Source: Candidatus Nanopelagicales bacterium
Lineage (GTDB): Bacteria > Actinomycetota > Actinomycetes > S36-B12
Assembly (NCBI GenBank): GCA_017857175.1
Contig: JAFMDS010000021.1
Span: 1 to 32,012 of the forward strand
Length of the DNA: 32,012 bases
Reading direction: 5' to 3'
Below the pieces are notes generated by a model, which saw only the letters and a list, made by a program, of their open reading frames with translations, had not been told where the DNA came from and ran no database searches. Positions 15,692 to 21,123 of this stretch are shown piece after piece. Position 1 is the first letter of the stretch. Each line of letters begins with the position of its first letter. Position numbers and translations under genes: made by a program.

Positions 15692-16702
15692 ATGTCCCTC
15701 GACGATTTTGAGCGTTATCCACTGACATTTGGCCCCAGCCCTATTCATCAGTTGCCCAGACTGACTGAGCACCTTGGTGGAGCAACTATTTGGGCTAAAC
15801 GTGAAGACGTCAACAGTGGACTGGCCTATGGCGGTAACAAGACGCGAAAGTTGGAGTACATCATCCCCGATGCTCTTGCCCAAGGCGCCGACACTTTGGT
15901 GTCCATCGGTGGGTATCAGTCGAATCACACCCGGCAGGTTGCTGCAGTTGCAGCAAAGATTGGAATGAAGGCCGTACTCGTTCAAGAAAAATGGGTTGAC
16001 TGGCCTGACAGTGTCAACGATCGCGTTGGCAATATTCTCCTTTCCCGCATCATGGGTGCAGAGGTGCGTCTTGATCCTGCGGGTTTTGACATTGGCATTC
16101 GGGATAGTTGGACCAAAGCGCTCGAGGACGTTAAAGCACGGGGCGGAAAACCATACGGGATTCCTGCGGGCGCCTCAGAACACAAATTTGGTGGTCTCGG
16201 TTTTGCCAATTGGGCGTATGAGGTGGAAAAACAAGAGCAGGAACTTGGGGTCTTTTTTGACACCATCATTGTTTGCACCGTCACGGGCAGTACTCATGCC
16301 GGAATGATTGCCGGCTTTGCGGGACAGGATCGCCCCCGTAAAGTCATTGGAATAGACGCTTCTGCGACATTGGAAAAAACTCGCGAGCAGGTTGCCAGAA
16401 TTGCGCGCCATACCGCAAATCTCATCGGTCTCGAGCGTGAGTTAGCTGATCACGAAATTGTGGTTCTTGAGGGTTGGGCGGGAGATTTATACGGCATTCC
16501 GGTGCAATCAACACTTGACGCCATTCGACTTTCAGGCAGCCTTGAAGGCATGATCATTGACCCGGTCTATGAAGGCAAGTCAATGGCGGGTTTGATTGAT
16601 CTGGTTCGTAGCGGAGTAATACCCCAGGATTCGAATGTTCTTTATGCGCACCTTGGTGGACAGCAGGCGCTCAATGCTTATAGCGCACTTTTCACTCACT
16701 GA
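15692..16702 (+). CDS. acdS: 1-aminocyclopropane-1-carboxylate (ACC) deaminase
   Basis: This 336-residue PLP enzyme of the tryptophan synthase beta superfamily would open ACC to 2-oxobutanoate and ammonia. PLP lysine is K50 in [12 protein letters not shown], and the nucleophile region [13 protein letters not shown] places S77. Residues that distinguish ACC deaminase from D-cysteine desulfhydrase are kept: Y267 (GDLYGIP), Y293 and E294 (DPVYEGKSM), and L321 (YAHLGG), one less than the Pseudomonas numbering Y268, Y294, E295 and L322. The length is standard (about 338). It follows the SRPBCC gene with a 2-nt gap. No leucine-responsive or LysR-type regulator adjoins it. D-amino acid deamination is a possible side activity. 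Confidence 0.9.
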   Translation: MSLDDFERYPLTFGPSPIHQLPRLTEHLGGATIWAKREDVNSGLAYGGNKTRKLEYIIPDALAQGADTLVSIGGYQSNHTRQVAAVAAKIGMKAVLVQEKWVDWPDSVNDRVGNILLSRIMGAEVRLDPAGFDIGIRDSWTKALEDVKARGGKPYGIPAGASEHKFGGLGFANWAYEVEKQEQELGVFFDTIIVCTVTGSTHAGMIAGFAGQDRPRKVIGIDASATLEKTREQVARIARHTANLIGLERELADHEIVVLEGWAGDLYGIPVQSTLDAIRLSGSLEGMIIDPVYEGKSMAGLIDLVRSGVIPQDSNVLYAHLGGQQALNAYSALFTH

Positions 16703-16844
16703 TTGTCAATCGTTTGTACATGGGTAAATAAAATTTTCCGTATATTCCGCGACCTCGGTATTCTGGAGAGATCCGGAAGCGGATCAATCTAGGGCGAGCT
16801 CAAGGCCACGGGACACACCATGCTCGTAACAAGAAGATTGTGGA

Positions 16845-17699
16845 TTAAAGACCTGCGCTCGTGGGTACTTTTGCAGAGGGGGCTTGGGCAGGTGGTTGCG
16901 ATCCTCGAACCTTGCGAATATAGAGAGTCATAACAGGTATGACATAGGCCCACCATGCGAAGAATTCAAGCCAAGTTGTTGCGGGACGGAAGTTGAAAGT
17001 GCCACGCAAAAGTGTTCCGAGTCCACCATCTGGTGGAATCTGCGTGCTGACATCGAAGGCATATGAATTCATGAATGGAAGAATTCCGACTTCTTGGAGT
17101 TCGTGGATTCCATAGCTCAATACGCCTGCTGCGACGATGATGAGGGCAATGCCGGTCCAAGTGAAAAGCTTTGAGAGGTTGAGTTTCACCGCTCCGCGAT
17201 AAATGATGTAACCGATGACGGTTGCTACGGCTAGACCCAGAAGTGCTCCGATGATTGGAGTGGCGGAACTGCCTGCGGCTCGAATGCCGGTAAACAGGAA
17301 CAATGCTGTTTCCATGCCTTCGCGGATGACAGCGACGAAGGCTACAAAGGCAATTGCCCAGCCGTTGCCCAGTAGGGCCTTATCCACCTCGCCATGGAGG
17401 TGAGATTTCAAGGTTCTGGCATGGTTTGCCATCCAGAAAATCATCCAGGTGATCAGAATGACCGCAATAATGGAGGTTACCCCGCCAAATGTTTCAGCCG
17501 CGGTGTCACTCAGAGTTTGACTGGTGAGTTGGAGAAATGCTCCAAAGCCAAGTGCGAGGGCTATGGCAGCGCCGACCCCGATCCAGAGTTTGCGCAATGA
17601 TTGATGCTCGCCGCGTTTGACCAAATAGGCGACCAAAATAGCCACAATCAGGGATGCTTCAAGGCCCTCGCGCAGTCCAATCAAGAAGTTGCTCAACAT
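16845..17699 (-). CDS. FTR1/EfeU-family iron permease
   Basis: The 284-residue protein has about seven membrane segments and two REXXE motifs, RE-G-L-E at residues 10-14 (GLREGLEASL) and REGME at 126-130, the iron-binding pair that defines the FTR1/EfeU family. It probably imports ferric or ferrous iron across the cytoplasmic membrane. EfeO and EfeB partners are absent from the neighbourhood, so it may work alone or with distant partners. Two overlapping 19-bp DtxR/IdeR-type boxes 37-70 nt upstream indicate repression when iron is plentiful. The ATG at 17699 has no strong Shine-Dalgarno. Confidence 0.92.
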   Translation of the reverse strand: MLSNFLIGLREGLEASLIVAILVAYLVKRGEHQSLRKLWIGVGAAIALALGFGAFLQLTSQTLSDTAAETFGGVTSIIAVILITWMIFWMANHARTLKSHLHGEVDKALLGNGWAIAFVAFVAVIREGMETALFLFTGIRAAGSSATPIIGALLGLAVATVIGYIIYRGAVKLNLSKLFTWTGIALIIVAAGVLSYGIHELQEVGILPFMNSYAFDVSTQIPPDGGLGTLLRGTFNFRPATTWLEFFAWWAYVIPVMTLYIRKVRGSQPPAQAPSAKVPTSAGL

Positions 17700-17735
17700 G
17701 GTTCGTCACTCATTTCTCAGGAATCGACTATTTGA

Positions 17736-17769
17736 TTAGGGTAGCCTAACATAGGGTTGCCTAACCTAA
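17736..17769 (-). promoter_or_regulatory. Two overlapping DtxR/IdeR-type iron boxes
   Basis: The 19-bp windows 17736-17754 and 17751-17769, read on the + strand, each match the consensus TTAGGTTAGGCTAACCTAA at 15 of 19 positions and are offset by 15 nt. They share four bases. Placement just upstream of the iron permease is what is expected for an iron-dependent repressor. Confidence 0.8.
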
Positions 17770-17780
17770 TGAATTTGGGT

Positions 17781-18650
17781 TTACTGAACGAGCAGGGTCG
17801 TACCCACAACCACTACGGCCAGTCCCGCGAGTGCTCGGGGTGATTGGCGTTCTCGAAATACGACCCATGAGGCAATTGCGGTAATCACGAGACTGAGTTT
17901 GTCCACGGGAATCACACCGCTCACCGGTCCAGACTTGAGGGCGGCGAAAAAGAGTAGCCAACTTGCACCGGTTGCAACTCCGGATAACCCCAGAAAGAAC
18001 AGATCCCGGCCCGAGATGGAGCGCACCTGGCGATAATCCCCGGCAATGAGCACGATGAACCAAGCCATGATGACTACAACAATGGTCCGGATCGCGGTTG
18101 CCAAGTTGGAGTCAATATTTTCCAGGCCCCATTTCGCCAGGAGCGCGGTCAGTGATGCACAACAAGCACCCGCAGCTGCATAAATAATCCAAAGATTTTT
18201 GAGTTGAGTTGAATCATTCGGATCTGAGCGTTGGGCGACCACGAGAAATGTGCCGAGCGCCAGCAGGCCAATCCCAAGAATTTGCAGATAACCGGTCGAT
18301 TCCCCAAAAATGATTATTCCCACAATAATTGTGAGGACAATGCTGAGTCGATCAACGGTGACCACTTTCGTTGCATCACCAAGTTGCAATGCGCGGAAGA
18401 AGAACAGCCACGATGCGCCGGTAGCGATACCGGAAAGCACCAAGATGATCAATGTCGGTGTCGTAATGGTCGAAACTTCACGCATTGCACCTGTTATGAA
18501 TACAACGATCCACGCCAAAACAACTACAACAATTGTTCTGATGGCGGTTGCAAGATTTGATGAGATATTTGCAATGCCCAACTTGCTGAAAATAGCGACA
18601 AGGCCAGCAAAGAATGCTGAACCGAGTGAGAGTGCGATCCAAGAGATCAT
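17781..18650 (-). CDS. EamA/DMT-family transporter with strongly similar halves
   Basis: This 289-residue protein has about ten membrane helices arranged as two EamA repeats, typical of drug/metabolite transporters. The halves are unusually alike: SNLATAIRTIVVVVLAW versus SNLATAIRTIVVVIMAW, and LSGIATGASWLFFF versus LSGVATGASWLLFF. The substrate is unknown. It reads toward the iron permease gene with an 81-nt gap that holds the iron boxes, so it may be a separate unit. A start at ATG 18650 fits the first helix. No clear promoter motif at the usual leaderless distance is seen. Confidence 0.85.
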   Translation of the reverse strand: MISWIALSLGSAFFAGLVAIFSKLGIANISSNLATAIRTIVVVVLAWIVVFITGAMREVSTITTPTLIILVLSGIATGASWLFFFRALQLGDATKVVTVDRLSIVLTIIVGIIIFGESTGYLQILGIGLLALGTFLVVAQRSDPNDSTQLKNLWIIYAAAGACCASLTALLAKWGLENIDSNLATAIRTIVVVIMAWFIVLIAGDYRQVRSISGRDLFFLGLSGVATGASWLLFFAALKSGPVSGVIPVDKLSLVITAIASWVVFRERQSPRALAGLAVVVVGTTLLVQ

Positions 18651-18693
18651 GGTGATGTAATCGTGGGTAAGGAATGCCTGTTAATTGAGAGAC

Positions 18694-19176
18694 CTAGACG
18701 TTGACTTCGGCGGCTTCGCCACCTGTGATGCGCAGGAGTTCGTCATAGGTCGTGGGGAACACGTAATGTGGGTGACCACCTGCTGCCCACACTTGGTCGT
18801 ATTGGCTGAGTGAAATATCAATGATTGTTGGAAGGGGTTCTGGGTGGCCGACGGGTGCCACCCCGCCAATGGCGAAACCTGTTGCCTGACGAACATCATC
18901 AGCGGTGGCTTTGGTGACTTCATTGACGGCGAGAATCGTTGCAATGGAGTCTGTATTCACCCGATGCTTACCGGAGGCGATAACTAAAACGGGTTTGGCA
19001 TCGGCAAGAAATATAAGCGAACTTGCTATTTGTCCTACTTCAATGCCAAGTGCATCGGCTGCTTCTTTTGCCGTGCGGGCACTGTCGTCGAGCCTTCGGA
19101 CTTCACCGTGGGCACCAAGTCTTTTAAGGGCGTTGCGCACATGAATAACTGATTGCTGCTCGGTAATTTCACTCAC
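18694..19176 (-). CDS. ybaK: YbaK/EbsC-family aminoacyl-tRNA deacylase
   Basis: This 160-residue protein belongs to the YbaK/ProX editing-domain family, which hydrolyses mischarged tRNAs such as Cys- or Ala-tRNA(Pro). Signs are VIASGKHRVNTDSIA with the conserved lysine and the C-terminal block FAIGGVAPVGHPEPLPTIID. A C-terminal motif of GGHPHYVFPTTYDELLRITGG completes the fold. Substrate specificity within the family is not obvious. The GTG at 19176 has TAGTAT 6 nt before it, so a leaderless mRNA is likely. It lies between an EamA gene and a TetR regulator on the same strand. Confidence 0.9.
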   Translation of the reverse strand: MSEITEQQSVIHVRNALKRLGAHGEVRRLDDSARTAKEAADALGIEVGQIASSLIFLADAKPVLVIASGKHRVNTDSIATILAVNEVTKATADDVRQATGFAIGGVAPVGHPEPLPTIIDISLSQYDQVWAAGGHPHYVFPTTYDELLRITGGEAAEVNV

Positions 19177-19182
19177 GCGGTG

Positions 19183-19188
19183 ATACTA
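19183..19188 (-). promoter_or_regulatory. -10 element (TAGTAT) of ybaK
   Basis: TAGTAT on the reverse strand lies 6 nt upstream of the ybaK GTG (19176), consistent with a leaderless transcript. Confidence 0.5.
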
Positions 19189-19220
19189 GTGCGCTTCTCT
19201 TGGGTCTGGTCGTTGAACTT

Positions 19221-19892
19221 CTAGCTGGTAAACATGCATTGAGCCCAGGCACGGAATGATTCCATCGCGGTTGTGCGGCCAGTGCTGAGTGAATTGGCCA
19301 AGACTGCGGTGAGGCTAGTGGTGAGCACCCAACAACGTTCATTGATTTCCTCGGGGGTGAGGCTGTGCGCATTGTGGTCAAGGCGCGAGGTCACGCCGCT
19401 ACTGAGAGCGTTCACAAAACTAGAAAAAATTGGACCAGTGACTGAATCCATATTTGGTACCGACACAAGTGCATGCCAGGCAGCAACGTCTGCGGGATGC
19501 TCAATCCATTGTTTTTCGAGTTGGGTGATGACCTCACTGAGCCATGGGCCAAGGGGAGTGGGGGTGAGAGAATCCGAGTTCGATTCTTGGGTGATGTGAT
19601 GGGTCATGTCCTGCAGGGGGCGGCTAGATACTTCAGCAACCGCGAACAAAAGGGTCTCGCGGTCAGGGAAAAACTGGTACACCGAGCCGATGGGGACTTC
19701 AGCCTTGTCGGAGACCGCGCTGGTGGTGACTGCCTCGGTGCCACCAAGGATCAGCAGATCGATAGCGGCCCCGATCATGGTCGCTACCCGTCGCCGAGAG
19801 CGTTGTTGTCGGGGGAGTTTGCGCAGGGGGAGATCCTGCAGGGAAGCCAGATTTGTGGCTAGGGCGATTGCGGATGAACTTGAGGAAGGCAT
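19221..19892 (-). CDS. TetR-family transcriptional regulator
   Basis: The 223-residue protein has an N-terminal TetR helix-turn-helix: VATMIGAAIDLLILGGTEAVTTSAVSDKAEVPIGSVYQFFPDRETLL, with the usual VYxFFPxR recognition helix. The rest is a helical effector domain with no recognisable ligand signature. The ATG at 19892 is favoured over a 17-codon upstream extension (19943), leaving about 45 residues before the DNA-binding core, longer than usual. It diverges from the SOS operon that starts near 20031, but nothing shows that it controls it. The region between the two contains no gene. Confidence 0.87.
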   Translation of the reverse strand: MPSSSSSAIALATNLASLQDLPLRKLPRQQRSRRRVATMIGAAIDLLILGGTEAVTTSAVSDKAEVPIGSVYQFFPDRETLLFAVAEVSSRPLQDMTHHITQESNSDSLTPTPLGPWLSEVITQLEKQWIEHPADVAAWHALVSVPNMDSVTGPIFSSFVNALSSGVTSRLDHNAHSLTPEEINERCWVLTTSLTAVLANSLSTGRTTAMESFRAWAQCMFTS

Positions 19893-20030
19893 TAATACAT
19901 TGTGGTGCCGGTTAGGTCGCGTCCCGGCAGGGTTTTGTCCCAATTCGGTAGTTGAAATATCGCAGAAATATCACAACGGGTTAGTCGATCGACCCAAATT
20001 CCTCAAAATACCCATAAAAACAGCCCGGGG

Positions 20031-20060
20031 TTGACTGATGTCAGTGCCCAGGTCTATCTT
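20031..20060 (+). promoter_or_regulatory. Promoter of the SOS mutagenesis operon
   Basis: TTGACT (20031-20036) and TATCTT (20055-20060) are separated by 18 nt, which predicts transcription from about 20067. The LexA box begins a few bases downstream, so repressor binding would block initiation or early elongation. Confidence 0.5.
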
Positions 20061-20069
20061 TGGATCTGT

Positions 20070-20085
20070 TCGAACATTTGTACGA
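20070..20085 (+). promoter_or_regulatory. LexA (SOS) box
   Basis: TCGAACATTTGTACGA matches the actinobacterial SOS consensus TCGAAC-N4-GTTCGA at 11 of 12 fixed positions; only one base of the right half-site differs. It overlaps the predicted transcription start and is followed by the DUF6504-HEPN-dnaE2-dinB genes, typical members of the DNA damage response. Confidence 0.8.
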
Positions 20086-20201
20086 AAACTGGTGTGGGAA
20101 GCACTCGCTGGAGTGCAGGTGTCCGAACTGCCTCCCGGCCCTGGATTCGCGGCTAGGTGCGGGTCAGGTCATTACACGCGGTGAGAGCCGCTACATGATC
20201 A

Positions 20202-20240
20202 CAGTCACCGGGGTCGTCTCGACCCCGGCCCCGGTGACTG
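20202..20240 (+). terminator. Hairpin plus T-run in the SOS operon leader, possible attenuator
   Basis: Arms CAGTCACCGGGG (20202-20213) and CCCCGGTGACTG (20229-20240) form a perfect 12-bp stem followed by TTTTT (20241-20245), an intrinsic terminator shape. A second perfect 9-bp stem, CCGGGGTCG (20208-20216) with CGACCCCGG (20220-20228) around TCT, uses six of the same bases. The two cannot form fully together. The location about 135 nt after the predicted start suggests attenuation of the downstream genes. Confidence 0.55.
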
Positions 20241-20300
20241 TTTTTGGTGTCACGCACAGTGGCATAGGGCATATAGCGCGATAGAGGGAGGCAGTGAGAG

Positions 20301-20639
20301 GTGGTTCGACGCTACCGCGGAGCAGTTATCGCGGTGCAGGTCAATCACAAAAAGGAACCCACGCGGTTTCACTGGCAGGGACGGCAGTACCAAGTTCAAG
20401 CAATCACAGGCAGTTGGGTCGAACGGGGCACATGGTGGTTGCGCTCAAGCAGTACGGAATACAGAGTGTTTTATCGGGTCGAAGCAGTGCAACTGAATTA
20501 CTACCGGGTCGAGAAAAAGAATTACCGGGTCGAAAAAAGAAAGAGTGCCTCTATTGGCACGTATTACCTGTCCATGTCTGTTGGCACATCACATGACCAA
20601 CCACATGACCAATGGGCGCTGGAACGGGTAATGGATTAA
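20301..20639 (+). CDS. DUF6504-like small protein of the DnaE2/DinB cluster
   Basis: The 112-residue protein resembles DUF6504, a small family found beside translesion polymerase genes in Actinobacteria. The basic start VVRRYRGAVIAVQV, the HWQGRQYQVQAITGSWVERGTWW block, and the end WALERVMD fit that family's typical pattern. Its function is unknown. The middle and C-terminal part is expanded: YRVE occurs three times (about residues 58-79) and a 12-nt tandem duplication encodes the repeat around SHDQPHDQ. GTG 20301 has GGGAGG 9 nt upstream, so this start is well supported. It leads the operon with the HEPN gene 21 nt later. Repeat unit lengths are multiples of three, so the frame is preserved. 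Confidence 0.75.
   Translation: MVRRYRGAVIAVQVNHKKEPTRFHWQGRQYQVQAITGSWVERGTWWLRSSSTEYRVFYRVEAVQLNYYRVEKKNYRVEKRKSASIGTYYLSMSVGTSHDQPHDQWALERVMD
20472..20533 (+). repeat. Three in-frame copies of TAYCGGGTCGA within the DUF6504 gene
   Basis: Copies begin at 20472, 20502 and 20523, 30 and 21 nt apart, each encoding YRVE. The spacing keeps frame. The arrangement looks like local tandem duplication with divergence. Confidence 0.7.
20590..20613 (+). repeat. 12-nt tandem duplication (CACATGACCAAY) near the 3' end of the DUF6504 gene
   Basis: CACATGACCAAC at 20590-20601 is followed directly by CACATGACCAAT at 20602-20613. It adds four codons without a frameshift. Confidence 0.75.
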
Positions 20640-20660
20640 CTCGACTCGAAGGGAAGTGTC

Positions 20661-21095
20661 ATGACGGGAAAGTTCACTAAACGGCCAGCAGAAGACCTCC
20701 TGTATTCAGCCCAGGACAGTTTGCAGGAAGCAACTGTCGCGCTCATGCCACAGGATCGATATGCGGCTGCACATTTGGCAGCCCTTCGAACAGCGGCAGC
20801 AGTTCTCGCGGATCGAGCTCAAGTTGCTGTTGGCCCACGGCGCCAACGTATTCGCAGTGCGTGGGAGCTGTTACCTGAAGTCGCACCTGAATTTGGTGAA
20901 TGGGCGGAGTTTTTTGCCGCAGGTGCTCGCAAGCGTGCCTCGGCGCAAGCAGGGATCCCATGTGTGACAGCTCGTGAGGCTGATGACCTAGTACGCGATG
21001 CCGAGCGCTTCCTGTTACAGGTCGCTGACTCGCTTCACTGTCTTAAACAATCCAGCATTCCAACGGGTCGCACGCAGTTTCTGCGTGTGAGCTGA
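20661..21095 (+). CDS. SAV_6107-family HEPN-domain protein
   Basis: This 144-residue helical protein matches the actinobacterial SAV_6107 HEPN family: AEDLLYSAQDSLQEATVAL, RYAAAHLAALRTAAAVLADRA, SAWELLPEVAPEFGEWAEFFAAGARKRA, and AREADDLVRDAERFL. HEPN proteins include RNases and nucleotidyltransferase partners; an RX4H sequence (RYAAAH) is present but its position need not be that of the catalytic HEPN motif. The biochemical role is unknown. Its ATG has an excellent Shine-Dalgarno (GAAGGGAAG, 5 nt upstream). The gene sits 21 nt after DUF6504 and 28 nt before dnaE2, so it is part of the SOS operon. It could assist or restrain the mutagenic polymerase. Confidence 0.85.
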   Translation: MTGKFTKRPAEDLLYSAQDSLQEATVALMPQDRYAAAHLAALRTAAAVLADRAQVAVGPRRQRIRSAWELLPEVAPEFGEWAEFFAAGARKRASAQAGIPCVTAREADDLVRDAERFLLQVADSLHCLKQSSIPTGRTQFLRVS

Positions 21096-21123
21096 ACTTC
21101 TTTCTGGGGACTAGGTAATTCAC

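Larger units (their letters stand above)
20067..20300 (+). other. Leader of the SOS operon, with small cysteine-rich open frame
   Basis: About 230 nt separate the predicted transcription start from the first clear gene. They hold the LexA box, the hairpin at 20202-20240 and an open frame from TTG 20060 to 20284 (74 codons). The frame contains a cysteine cluster (WCGKHSLECRCPNC) but starts upstream of the predicted transcript and has no Shine-Dalgarno; an in-frame ATG at 20195 is possible. Its third-codon-position GC is high, so it may be coding, but I cannot decide and do not annotate it as a gene. The 138 nt upstream of 20031 back to the TetR start show nothing clear beyond a short inverted repeat TGCCGG/CCGGCA near 19907-19930. 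Confidence 0.5.

Noticed and set aside
16770-16785. GATCCG-GAAG-CGGATC hairpin between acdS and the iron permease
   Set aside because: A 6-bp stem without a T-run is too weak to call a terminator, though it lies between converging genes.
20294-20596. Overlapping frame starting with GTG at 20294
   Set aside because: The DUF6504 frame starting at 20301 has better Shine-Dalgarno spacing and recognisable family sequence.
20301-20639. Frameshift in the DUF6504 gene because of the odd C-terminal half
   Set aside because: All repeat units are multiples of three and the family-like ending WALERVMD is in frame, so the length difference is expansion and not frameshift.
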